A DNA stretch of 64,000 nucleotides from assembly GCA_903813345.2 (NCBI GenBank), contig CAIIXF020000007.1, forward strand, positions 1,309,730-1,373,729. The letters are read 5' to 3'. The notes below the pieces were generated by a model. That model was not told where the DNA came from. It was given only the letters and a program-made list of their open reading frames with translations, and did no database searches. Source of the stretch: Owenia fusiformis. Its lineage: Eukaryota; Annelida; Polychaeta; Sabellida; Oweniidae. How positions within the stretch are numbered: the stretch's first letter is position 1; every line of letters starts with the position of its first letter. Positions 32,542 to 44,844 of this stretch are shown piece by piece. The translations under genes and the position numbers were made by a program.

Positions 32542-33824
32542 ATGTTTATCCCATACCAATCTTGGTCATCTGGTTCACATTGTTCAATCGTGGAAATATT
32601 TCAGAAGATTCATGTCCAGTTTTGTTTTCTTGACTGTGGGCGGATTTTCCTCTTCTCTCAAATATTCCCACATTTATTTTCTCGAATTTTTGATTGATTA
32701 AGTGGATGCTCCTTCCCTTTTTTAAACCATCAAACAGATTCCGATTGTCTGTGTTTTCCCCATTGTCGTTTACGCAGTCATTACGCGAACGTTACAAATT
32801 ATGAACAAATATGCGAGCGGCGATTATGACGTAGCGGGCAGATATACTATATCTGCCCGCTCGGAGCGGGACGTAAAGCTATATCTGCCCGCTGATGAAA
32901 ATATAAGTTTTTACAAACCGGCTTTATGTACCTGTAACACGTCCAAGTATGGGATAAATATTAGTACGTATTTGATAGGATAGAAAAGTGTAACTGTTCC
33001 GCATCCCCCTACCCCTAGTTATTACAGCAATTATATCACCAACAATTTTATGCATTGATATGATTTTGCATATGAGGGATTTAACTGTCATAAATATAAA
33101 GGAAATATAAAAAAAACTCTGAATTAGACTGTTTGCAAGACGTACCCTCGTTCCGTTTTACGAAATATCTTGATACGTAATCACCCATGCGTAATGATCT
33201 GTTACAAGGCCGAGTATTCATCATATACAGGACATCTTAACACTTATTTAACATATTTGCTCATTGGATATGGTGAATCTAGTCAGATTTTACGTACATA
33301 CGTTACGTAGAGACTGGCATAGATATCAAATCCACATATCCTTCAGTCACTTTGCTGAAGTCCACCTTGATTCTTTACATCCTGTAAAGAAATGCCCTCT
33401 TTTGGTGAAAGTGCAAATTAAATACATAAGGTTGTATTGGATCGGGGAATAAATATCTGTTTGTCTTACGAAAGATGGATGACTCGGCGCTCGTACAGTA
33501 GTCGGCTAGTCTAATTCTACATCTTCACGAAGTAACAGGATTTAAAGTCTTCCGGGATACTTGCTTTCTTTTAATGGCTCTAACTTCTATGCTTACTTAC
33601 ATACCCTTGACTTCATATAAACGTGTAAAAGGAGAGTTATAATTTGGTCACTGAATAAAACAGGGGGAAGATTTATATATTTGAAACTATGCACGTGTAA
33701 GGGGATGTGTCCAAATGTCAACAGTTATTGGATAACGATGTTAGCTAGATAGGGCAGGGGTGTGGGTTAGTAAATTATTATTTCTAGAATGTTGAATAGT
33801 TAAAGACAAATCAGTACTTATGAA
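32542..33824. other. Non-coding, with a perfect palindrome at 32833-32861
   Basis: AGCGGGCAGATATA at 32833 faces its exact complement across one base, ending at 32861. A third copy of the arm lies at 32880-32893. Otherwise no feature is seen. Confidence 0.5.
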
Positions 33825-33925
33825 ATTATATCATATTATATTATATCATATTATATTATATTACATTTTATCATATTATATAAAAAAAATATATCATATG
33901 ATACTATTATATTATATTATATTGG
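33825..33925. repeat. AT-rich microsatellite
   Basis: Degenerate TATTATATCA/TATAT repeats about 100 bases long. Confidence 0.8.
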
Positions 33926-34152
33926 GGATGGAGGATTAAACCATTATGAATTTAAACCCACATTTCCAAACTTGTGATTATTTGAGCACATTTACAAAAC
34001 CTAAAGTTATTTGGGGTTTAGCTTAATATCCCTTTAATTAATCATTTACATAATCAGGACCAAAATAAAATTGAAAGGGAATCTCTATGGAAGCTATAAT
34101 TTTCTCTCCTAATTAACTGTTTCGATAACCGTAGTCAGCTATTGGCGGCTGT

Positions 34153-34306
34153 TAGCCCTATCGGCAAAAAGTATTGTTCTATAACATGATATAATATAAT
34201 AAAATTACGTCATCATATTATATAGCCAACAACAAACCTACTTAGTTGTGTTACTCTTATTTTTGCCTATCAAAGAGTGCAAGTACCCATAACACTACAG
34301 CTTCAT
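34153..34306 (-). repeat. Dispersed repeat, copy 2
   Basis: Inverted relative of 19879-20040. It includes TAGCCCTATCGGCAAAAA at its start and ACACTACAGCTTCAT at its end. Confidence 0.55.
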
Positions 34307-36185
34307 AAATACACTGAGGAGGATGAGCAAAATAGACAAATTAAGTAGTTTATTTAAATATTGCAATGGACATTTTAATAAACTGTCTTCAGAACACTGA
34401 ACAAGCTAATTACTCTAAGAGCGAGGAGGAAAATTCTTAATAAATGGAGTATAGTTGGTTTGGCAGCATTTTCAGTTAGAGGGAAGTCTTGGATGAAAAT
34501 TCTACCTAGGTGATAGCTTCACAGAGTGGTACATAATTCTTTTTTTCAGGGGTTAGCCCCCCACCCCCCCAAAACACCCCACCCCCGGAAAATAATTTTT
34601 TCATTCTCAATAATTTTAGATATCTTGATGTTTGTAAGTTACATACATAGACATTATATATATGAATCATTTGCAAAATAAATAATGCCAATCACTCCTA
34701 CAGAATTTGGAAAATACTACAAAGTATGTACCCCAGGGGGCAAATTCGTGACCCATTTTCTTACTATTTAGAGCCTCATTTTTCAATCAGACACTGGAAG
34801 ACATTGAAAAATTTCATGTGAAGTGCCCAGTAGCAGGGCTATAAGCCCTGAAAGGTTCAAAGTAATTAAATTAGTAGGAGCCGAGAAAAGAATTGTTGAT
34901 TTTTTGAAAAATTTGACATTTTTGAGAGGGGTGATTTTGTGTATGACTATAGCTGATGCCTATGGTTTCCAGATCTATCAATCTTTGATGATAAATATGG
35001 TTTTGAAGTATGGAACTAAGATGTAAAAAATAATTAAAATGGGTTTTAAGGAAGTTTCATGTTTTAAACAAGTTCAAAATTCCAAGAATTGTACAATATC
35101 AGGTCTGAATTTACAAATTTTACGTAAGACCTTGGATGAGCCTTAGATTTTTTACATCTGTCCCCCTTTGATGATATTTATGGCTTTTTAGTATGGAACT
35201 AAGATGTACAAAATAATTTAGATGGGTTTAAAGAAGATTTAAGAATTTTAACAAGTTCAAAATTTGAAGAATTGTACAGTATCAGGTCTGAATTTACGAA
35301 TTTCAGGTAAGACCTTGGATGAGCCTTATATTTTTTACATTCGTCCCTCTTTGATGATATGTATGGTTTTGTAGTGTGAAACTAATTAGTAAAAAATAAT
35401 TAAGATGGATTTGAAGAAAGTTTAATGATTTTAAATGAGTCCAAAATTTGAAGAATTGTACAATATCAGGTCTGAATTTATGAATTTAAGGTATGACCTT
35501 GGATGACCCTTATGTTTTTATATCTGTCCCTCTTTAATGATATTTATGCTTTTATAGTAACGAACTAAAATGTAAAATATAATTTAGATGAATTTTAAGA
35601 ATGTTTAAGGTCTTTATGGATTTTAACAAGTTCAAAATTTGAAAAATTGTATAATATCCGGTCTGAATTTACGAATTTCAAGTAAGACCTTTGGTGAGCC
35701 ATATATTGTTTACATTTGTCCCTCTTTGAAGATATGTATGGTATTGTAGTGTGGAACTAAGATGTAAAAAACAATTAAGATGGATTTTAAGAAGGTTTAA
35801 GGATTTTCACATGTTCAAAATTTGAAAAATTGTATAATATCCGGTCTGAATTTACGAATTTCAGGTAAGACCTTTGGTGAGCCATATATTGTTTACATTT
35901 GTCCCTCTTCGAAGATATGTATGGTTTTGTAGTATAGAACTAAGATGTAAAAAACAATTAAGATGGATTTTAAGAAGGTTTAAGGATTTTCACATGTTCA
36001 AAATCTTGGCGCATTGTACAATATTAATTCGGCAATTAACACTACATTTCAAGTATAACCTTGGTTGGCTCTAAACATTTAGAAAAAATTGTTGACATGT
36101 ATTTAAACCACTGCATGTATGCCCAGAAAGTACTCATGGTGAAATATATGACCGTCTAAAATCACTTGCCATACTGCACATGGAC

Positions 36186-36650
36186 CTTTTTGAATATTTC
36201 TGGCTTATGTAATTCCTCTTCATGTCCATTTGCTAATAATCCCCAAAGTGCACCCTTTATTTCAGGAAAACTAAAGATTTCTACAATAATGTATTTTTTT
36301 CCATAAGAATGGTTACCATTCTTATTATTTTTGGAGAATTTAAACATTTTTTCACCCATTTTTGCTTTTTGAATCCATTATTACTTCATCAATTTTTAAC
36401 ACATTGTGAATCTTTTTGGAGATATTGTATTTGAGATTGTAAGGAATAGATTGGTACATGAATTGTACATGTTGCTTGTAATTTTGTCACACCCATAGAT
36501 CTGATTCTGCCTTTAAACTTAACACATCGTGAATCTTTTTGGAGATATTGTATTTGAGATTGTAAGGAAAAGATTGGTACATGAACTGTACATGTTGCTT
36601 GTAATTTTGTCACAACCCATAGATCTGATTCTGCCTTTAAACTTCCTTAA
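36186..36650 (+). repeat. Core segment with a 123-bp direct duplication
   Basis: A unit containing TTTTTGGAGATATTGTATTT and TGTACATGTTGCTTGTAATT occurs twice in tandem at about 36400-36645. The segment 36186-36515 has an inverted, diverged relative at 58529-58842. Confidence 0.6.
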
Positions 36651-37134
36651 AACTTCCATACTACTAAACCATATATATCATCATAGAGAGATACATACCT
36701 GAAATTCTTTAATGTCAGAAGATATGATATTGTAAAATTTGTCAAGTTTTGAACAGGTTTAAAACCTTAAACCTCCTTAAAACCCATCTAAATTATGTTT
36801 TACATCTTAGTTTCATACTACAAAACCATATATGTTATCATAGAGAGATATATGTAAAAAAGAATAAGGGCCATTCACAGTTATACCTAAAATTAATAAA
36901 TTCCAGACCTGTTATTATACAATTCTTCAATTTTTTATATTGTTTAAACCTTAAGCTTCTTTAAAACCTGTCTAAATTTTGTTTAACATCTTAGTTCAAC
37001 ACTACTAAAGCATATATGTCATCAAAAAGGGATAGATGTAAAAAACATAAGGCTCACCTAAATACCCAATATTCATTAATATCAGCTCTGATATTGTACA
37101 ATTCGTCAAAATTTGAACTTGTTTAAGACCTTAA

Positions 37135-37693
37135 AGGGTGACGCATATCGTTTAGCAAATCGAACGCTCGTTTCTGGTGTTGCTCACCGTTTAGTATAAA
37201 AGGCCCGATCCCGGAATAATACTCAAGGGTTCACAGGCTCGAGGTCGTTGTGTCAACACCTCTAACTGTTATATAGCATAAGTATATTATAGATCGTCAC
37301 ATATTTATAAAACGGTGATTTTTATTTTGACAAATCAATTCCACATTTATGGGTGAAGTTTCAGGATCTTCTATTTGTGTATAATAAGGAAAAATTGACA
37401 TCTAAATTTCCCCATAACGTAATAGCACACAGCTTGGTATATGAAATATCCTACAAATGAAACAAAGCAGTTCTAATACAAGGATTTATATTGGCTATTG
37501 TACATATTCTTTGAACGCAATCACTCTATGGATAATGTTTTCAAAATCATTATAAACGGATAACTTTATCTCAAAGACAATTTCAATAAACTGGATTTTA
37601 CAGAACTCCCCTTATTTCTTAAAAATGGACTGATCCAGTCGATTCGCCTGGAGCCGCCATATTGTTTTTATACGGGATGCTAATCGTCACCCT
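37135..37693. mobile_element. TTAA-flanked MITE nested in the 180-bp array
   Basis: The ends AGGGTGACG and CGTCACCCT are flanked by TTAA at 37131-37134 and 37694-37697. The surrounding repeat unit normally reads ACCTTAAACTTCTTT, so removal of the 559-bp insert restores it. TTAA specificity is typical of piggyBac-like and Kolobok elements. It is non-coding. Confidence 0.75.
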
Positions 37694-40320
37694 TTAAACT
37701 TCTTTAAACATGCCTAAATTTTGTTTTACATCTTAGTTCAACACTACTAAAGCATATATGACATCAAAAAGGGATAGATGTAAAAAACATAATACCTAAA
37801 ATTCATTAATATCAGCTCTGATATTGTACAATTTGTGAAAATTTGAACTTATTTAAAACCTTAAACTTCTTTAAAACCCATTTTGATTATGTTTTATATA
37901 TTAGCTCCACACTACTAAATCATATATATCATCAAAAAAGGATAGATGTTAAAAATATAAGGGCGAAGCAAGGTTATACTTTAAATTCATTAATTTCAGA
38001 TCTGATATTGTACAATACGCTAAGATTTTGAACTTGTTTAAAATTTTAAGCTTCTTTAAAATCGATGTAAATTATGTTATACATATTTCCACAACTAAAC
38101 CAAATATATCATGAAAAGGGGATAGGTGTTAAAATCATATGGGCTAACCAAGATTATACTTGAAATTCTTTAATTTCAGATCTGATATTATACAATATGC
38201 CAAGATTTTGAACTTGTTTAAAATGTCAACCTTCTTTAAAATCGATGTAAATTATACATATTTCCACACAACTAAACCAAATCATGGAAAGGGCATAGCT
38301 GTTAAAATCATATGGGCTAAACAAGGGTATACCTGAAATTCATTTATTGCATACCTGATATTGAACAATTCTTTAAATTAAAATCCTTAAACCTTCTTAA
38401 AATGCATCTAAATTATTTTCTACATCTTAGTTCCACACTACAAAACCATACATATCATCAAAGAGTGATAGGTGTAAAAAAAATATAAGGCTCATCCAAG
38501 GTCTTACCTAAAATTTGCAAATTCAGACCTGATATTGTACAATTCTTCAAATTTTGAACTTGTTAGAATCCTTAAACCTTCTTAAAATTCATCTAAACTA
38601 TATTTTACATCTTAGTTCCATACCATAAAACTATAACTGTCATTAAAGAGGGACAGATGTAAAAAATAAAAGAGTCTTCCAAGGTCATACCTATAATTCG
38701 AAAATTCAGACCTGATATTGTACAATTTTTCAAATTTGGAAGTTGTTAAAATCCTTAAATCTCTTCAAATTCATCTAAATTATATTTTACATCTTAGTTT
38801 CACACTATAAAACCATAAATATCATCAAAGAGGAACAGATGTAAAAAACAAAAGAGTCGTCCAAGGTCATACCTGAAATTCGAGAATTCAGACCTGATAT
38901 TGTACAATTCTTCAAATTTTGGACTCATTGCAATCCCTAAACACTCTTCAAAACCATCTAAACCATTTTTTACATCTTAGTTCCACACTACAAAACAATA
39001 CATATCATCAAAGAGTGACAGATGTAAAAACATAAGAGCCATCCAAGGTCTTACCTGAAATTCGTAAATTCAGACCTGATATTGTACAATTCTTCAAATT
39101 TTGAACTTGTTAAAAATCCTTAAACCTTCTTAGAATTCATCTAAATTATATTTTACATCTTAGTTCCACACTATAAAACCATAAATACCATCAAAGAGGG
39201 AAGGATTTAAAAGACATAAGGGTCATCCGAAGTCATACCTGAAATTCATAAATTCAGACCTGATATTGTACAATTCTTCAAATTTTGGACTCATTTAAAA
39301 TCCTTAAACTTTCTTCAAATCCATCTTAATTATTTTTTACTAATTAGTTTCACACTACAAAACCATACATATCATCAAAGAGGGACGAATGTAAAAAATA
39401 TAAGGCTCATCCAAGGTCTTACCTGAAATTCGTAAATTCAGACCTGATATTGTACAATTCTTCAAATTTTGAACTTGTTAAAATTATTAAACCTTCTTTA
39501 AACCCATCTAAATTATTTTGTACATCTTAGTTCCATACTACAAAGCCATAAATATCATCAAAGGGGGACAGATGTAAAAAATCTAAGGCTCGTCCAAGGT
39601 CTTACGTAAAATTTGTAAATTCAGACCTGATATTGTACAATTCTTGGAATTTTGAACTTGTTTAAAACATGCAACTTCCTTAAAACCCATTTTAATTATT
39701 TTTTACATCTTAGTTCCATACTTCAAAACCATATTGATCATCAAAGAGGGATAGATCTGGAAACTATAGGCATCAGCTATAGTCATACACAAAATCAACC
39801 CTCTCAAAAATGTCAGATTTTTCAAAAAATCAACAATTTTTTTCTCGGCTCCTACTAATTCAATTAGTTTGAACCTTTCAGGGCTTATAGCCCTGCTACT
39901 GGGCACTTCACATGAACTTTTTCAATGTCTTTCAGTGTCTGATTGAAAAGTGAGTCTCTTAATAGTAAGAAAATGGGTCACGAATTTGCCCCCTGGGGTA
40001 CATACTTTGTAGTATTTTCCAAATTCTGTAGGAGTGATTGGCATTATTTATTTTGCAAATGATTCATATATATAATGTCTATGTATGTAACTTACAAACA
40101 TCAAGATATCTAAAATTATTGAGAATGAAAAAATTATTTTCCGGGGGTGGGGTGTTTTTGGGGGGTTGGGGGCTAACCCCTGAAAAAAAAGAATTATGTA
40201 CCACTCTGTGAAGCTATCACCTAGGTAGAATTTTCACCCAAGACTTCCCTCTAACTGAAAATGCTGCCAAACCAACTATACTCCATTTATTAAGAATTTT
40301 CCTCCTCGCTCTTAGAGTAA

Positions 40321-41560
40321 ATAGTTCATATAAAGAATTTGAATGTAATAAACGGCTGCAATTATACACGTAGACAGGTCTTTGAGAGCAGTAGACGGGC
40401 ATATAAACTAGGATCGACGTAAAGAAATATGCACTTTAAGTTTTTCTAAAAGAAAATTTCCTATATAATCAATACGAATTAGGAAGTGTAGAACTGAATG
40501 GCGTATCCCTTTCACTTTTATTTTGTATGCCACCGTTTCATTATATTAAAATAGTTGCATAATAAAGGATATTTTTCTAATTCAAATCGAATCAGTCACC
40601 GTGATAGTTTTAATGCTGAGCTGTAATATTATTCAGAAACATACATTTCCAGCAAGAGTGACCAGACTATAACGAGGACATCTGCAAGGCAATCCCGTCA
40701 CTTATACAACCCTTCAGTTAACTCAATGTCCTTTGCTGCCTTCGACGTGGAGTAGATAATTAGACCATGCAGCTTTCTTTAGTCGCCTTCTATTCAATCT
40801 GATGCAATTGGATAAGAGTTCCTCTCTTTATTATTGTCTTTTATACATAGAGTTACGTTCTCAAATTATTAAATTACTGTTATTTTCTTTGATAGGCGCA
40901 TAGGATTTATCCAACATCCACGGTAAGACATATCTCGAATACCTAGATTTTTAGTATAGTAGGCTACTCGTGAAGGTAAAATGCCTCAAAATATAGTCGC
41001 CATATCTTCCTTCATAATTAGTGTTTTTATTTAGTACTCAAGCTTTGAACTAAACAGGCATACCATCTAAGCTATAATTTTAAGATATAAGTTGTTACAT
41101 AGTTATATACCGTAGATATAATAGGGTCCCTGGAAAAAGCAACTGAGAGAGGTTCGGTAATCCTTGGGAATGGGGTCATAATATTACACGTTTATATAAA
41201 AGCTGAACCTTTCTGATGCCGTCAGTGCGTGTACCGATATCTCATGCCGTGAATTTACAAAGTAGACTTAATCCCCGTGGAACCATTAAACTACTCTGAC
41301 ATTGCCACTATTTCCGTATTCTATAAATTAAATTATTAACCCATATAAGATCCAGCAGAACTCTATTTCAATTAAATTTAACGTTCCATCCATCTCATTA
41401 CTCGCTCCCGTTAAATACTAATACGAAAAATATAAAGGAGATCGGCATTTTATGATTAGAGTTAAACCTCGCTCTCTGAAGTTCCAGCGGATTGCTTTCC
41501 ATGGAGTAACTTTCGTGAATACGTGGAAATCAGACAAAGAAATACATTACAGAAAATGCC
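40321..41560. other. No gene seen
   Basis: AT-rich non-coding sequence. Confidence 0.35.
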
Positions 41561-41564
41561 CAAC

Positions 41565-41775
41565 GAAAGCTCATCCATGTTGGTTCATTAATGGGTGTTC
41601 TATAGAAGCCCATTCAAGCTGTTATACGAATAGAGCTTATTCATGTTGATAAGATTCATTCATGTTGTAAAGTTATACGTGTTTCATTCATGTTGTAAAG
41701 TGTTATACATGTTTCATTCATGTAGATATACGATGTTAATTCATTTTGTTATACGACGCCTATTAAAGTTGTTAT
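41565..41775 (+). repeat. Degenerate short repeats (TTCATGTTGTAAAGTTATAC)
   Basis: About six loosely repeated units of 25-35 bases built around TTCATGTTG and GTTATAC. Confidence 0.5.
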
Positions 41776-42533
41776 ACACCCCTCGGAGTGGCAATTACAA
41801 TTATTACAACATACCAGGTTGTTCAATAAGTTCACGGGAAAATGCTCTCATTTCACAAAGGACAGGTGGCGGTAAACCCCTCTTTTAGCCCCCCTACAAA
41901 ACAAGTATATAGATATTGAATTGAAGAGGAAGTATGACTCATTACTTAAAATATGAATTCTGAGAATTTAGACATTTGACCTTGGCATTAGGGTGGTTTA
42001 AAGGCCAACTTTGAAAGATGCTATTTTTGTCAAAATTTTGCCGTTTTCTAATACAAGAAATGAAAGCAATTGGCTTAATTTTGATTTTGACTGATAACAA
42101 GACATGTGAATGGAAATAAAAATATTTTTAATATATTCTCACGGGCAATTACATGAAAATCTTGAGAATAAATCCCCATATGGGCATTTTTGGTGGGACT
42201 GGATTTTCCTGTTTCAAAAATGAATGTTCTTATTGCCTTTTGAGACTCTAACAGTATCCTAATATAAGCATGTTTTAAGAGTTGGGATGTGATTATTATT
42301 TTAAATGCCCATGACATGGGCATTTCCAATGTAGATGCCAATGGGTCAATTTGCCAATTTGAAATTATATGTCTGTATGGAGACTTAGTTTTAAAGTTAT
42401 TTGCCAATTTACAGTTCCCATATTTGAATTTCAATATATATCATAAAATATAAGGCAGCATCATGTATAAATGGCATGACACTCAAAAGATTGCCTAAAA
42501 TAATTTCTACTTATTCCCTGTTTAGAAAAACAC

Positions 42534-42900
42534 TTAGGCCATTCAAAATTTTTTTATAATTAATGTCACTAAATTCTATGTTTTCAGAAAAAACAAAATG
42601 TCCCCATGTACTCTGTACTTGTAATGCATATAAATGACAGAGGGAATTGTGATCATGAATTATATTGTATTGAAATGAGTTCTAAGATTTATTAAAAACT
42701 ACATGTATATAAGCTTTAGTATTGTCTTCATTAACAAGGTCAACTGAATCAAGAGGTGTTACTTGCTTTTCTACTATGTGTTATTGCATTTTCACTATTA
42801 AATAATATATAAAACCCTTTAAATAAATAAAGGTTTTGTAGTTTTTAATATAAGGCCCTTCATCAGAATGCCAACATATAATTAATTTTGAATGGCCTAA
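42534..42900. mobile_element. Nested 367-bp inverted-repeat element
   Basis: It starts TTAGGCCATTCAAAAT and ends ATTTTGAATGGCCTAA. It is non-coding and the target duplication is not evident. Confidence 0.45.
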
Positions 42901-43539
42901 TCTGTACATGCAGTTATGTAGTGTACATGTTTGCCCAGGTTAGCAGCCATATTGAAAACATAAACCAGTCAGCCTAATTTTCATCACAAAAGTTAAGTTT
43001 TAGTGGTGAGCCCAAACTCCCACAACAATGATATTTGCAGAGAAGCTACTTTACAGTCTCTGCATTATACAGTTTCAATATCTTTTTTGTGGGAGAATGG
43101 ACTGATGGTTAAATTTTCAACAAAAGGAAATGAGCACCATGCTAAAACTTGATAACAAAGTGAACAAAAAATGACAATGTTTTCCAGGTTTGCATTGGTA
43201 AACTTCATACATAGCTTGATTTTTTTAATGTTGTACTCCGAATGCTCGTATGCCATATGTTCCATATAATAAATTCTATGTAATGATAAGTTTTGATATT
43301 ATTTTGATGGTAAACATAGTGTGTACCCATATTTAGACAGTCTTGTGATAGGGGTTCTTACTGCCAAATTTTCAAAGAAACTGAAAACTAATGCCAATTT
43401 TTGAAATTGCACACCTCAAGAAAATAGGTTTATCTACAACTTGCAATCGGTTTTGAAAGTAAATGGAAGAATGAGTTTTTTGGAAAACGTCTAAGCTGAC
43501 CAATAGTCTGTTAAATGGACCTGTTCTTTTATATTTTCT

Positions 43540-44150
43540 CATGAAATATTTACACAATGTGTAAAAAATACTTTCCAATTGATTCTTAAAATATCAACAT
43601 CTAATTTGATTGATCAAAAAGAATAGTTACAATAGTAACTTGGCTGTGGGGTAGGCGGGGCACTTTTTACGTCACACAATTTATCATTACCGAAATCTAT
43701 CAAGGATCCCTATACTATGTTTTTAAAATTTGTTCTTATTTACTGTAAATCACAAACATAATGAAGGAAAATTGATGTTCATAGTTTCCATAGTCATTTC
43801 CGGGATCCTACTAGTCCAAAGGGCCAGAAAATCAACAAAGAGTATTATGCAATGGTAAGTTAATAAAACTCTAATTTTTCTATTTTTTCGAACATCGTAT
43901 GGGGCAATAGTTATGACTATTTTATAAAGTTATATACATATAGAAAGCGGAGAAGGGAAAATGCATGTGATACACTCATAAACTTGCCTTCTATTCTATT
44001 GAATAATGTGACGTAAAAAGTGCCCCGCTTACCCTAAAGTCAAGTTTTATAGTAACTATCATTTTTGACCAATCAAACTAGAGATGCTGATATTGAGAAT
44101 CAATAAAAAATGTGTTTAACACATTATATGTGAAAAATTCATGAGAAAAT
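43540..44150. repeat. Nested inverted arms of about 120 bp
   Basis: The left arm (about 43540-43677) and right arm (about 44006-44150) pair. Shared words are GGCACTTTTTACGTCACA, ATAGTTAC and CATGAAATATTTACACA-like blocks. The spacer is about 330 bases. Confidence 0.5.
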
Positions 44151-44205
44151 ATGAAAAATCTTTGAAATGAGAGCATTTTCCGTGAACTTATTGAACGACC
44201 TGGTA

Positions 44206-44840
44206 TATTTCATTTACTTACTTTCCCAAAGCAACTCGTTACGCTACAATGATGTACATGTATACGTGTCACGATTTATAGCAGCGATCAGTTGCAAATT
44301 ACAATTGCTAACAAGAACTACAATTTTATTACCGAAAGATGTGCTGTGCAAAGCTTACTCCCCAGAGTCCCGCTGGCTTGTACAAATATAATATCGAATT
44401 ATGTGATTAAGTATTGATTAATTCCATTGACATTCCATTAATTAATTCAGAGTATTTACTCACGATCAACGTAAATCCTAAATATCTTTTACAGTATTTC
44501 ATTTAAAGCTTTGACTAGAGTGCAACGTCCACCTCCTCCGAACGTTTGTGACACGTTCTGTTGGCCAGAGTGACATTGTAGTTCGCCCATGGTTGGGTTG
44601 GTAAGCTGTTGTGGCATTTTACACCCCAATCCCCCCTCCACCATAAATTTGACATCCTATAGTTTTCATCGGGTAGCATGATCAAAGGCTGCCAATGTTT
44701 GAATTTCGTTCCTTTATTACAATAAAGTCGTAAAATGATAACATTGATTTTTAATTGCCAAATATAAACATGCATTGATAAATAACTTCCATTTGTCAAA
44801 CTTATGAAGGGGAGAGTAGTTTGGCCATTATGACATAATG
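44206..44840. other. No gene seen
   Basis: Non-coding sequence. GTCAAACTTATGAAGGGGAG near 44793-44812 is a diverged end of the family at 21165-22029. Confidence 0.4.
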
Positions 44841-44844
44841 CGTC

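Larger units (their letters stand above)
34410..40320. mobile_element. 5.9-kb inverted element built of ~180-bp repeats
   Basis: The termini TTACTCTAAGAGCGAGGAGG (34410) and its complement (ending at 40320) begin arms that match for about 1.6 kb. The first 420 or so bases of each arm are unique, including a C-rich/G-rich block. The rest is a roughly 180-bp unit (core words GACCTGATATTGTACAATTC, ACATCTTAGTTCCACACTAC, CATCAAAGAGGGACAGATGT). It runs in one direction at about 35040-36060 (about six units) and in the other at about 36640-39660 (about fifteen). A unique core lies at about 36070-36640. No ORF of note is present. Open frames of 60-70 codons at the arm bases are mirror copies without known similarity. 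Confidence 0.75.
41814..44203. mobile_element. Mariner-like non-autonomous element, TA duplication
   Basis: The termini CCAGGTTGTTCAATAAGTTC and GAACTTATTGAACGACCTGG are flanked by TA on both sides (41812-41813, 44204-44205). The end sequence resembles mariner/Tc1-type TIRs. Inverted similarity extends about 45 bases (AAAATGCTCTCATTTCA). The 2.39-kb interior has no transposase but holds two further inverted pairs. One is at 42534-42900 (TTAGGCCATTCAAAAT and its complement). The other is at about 43540-44150, centred on GGCGGGGCACTTTTTACGTC. Confidence 0.7.

Noticed and set aside
34823-35026. 67-codon ORF mirrored at 39703-39906
   Set aside because: It is duplicated because it sits in inverted arms. 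The copies differ at several residues and no homologous family is recognised.
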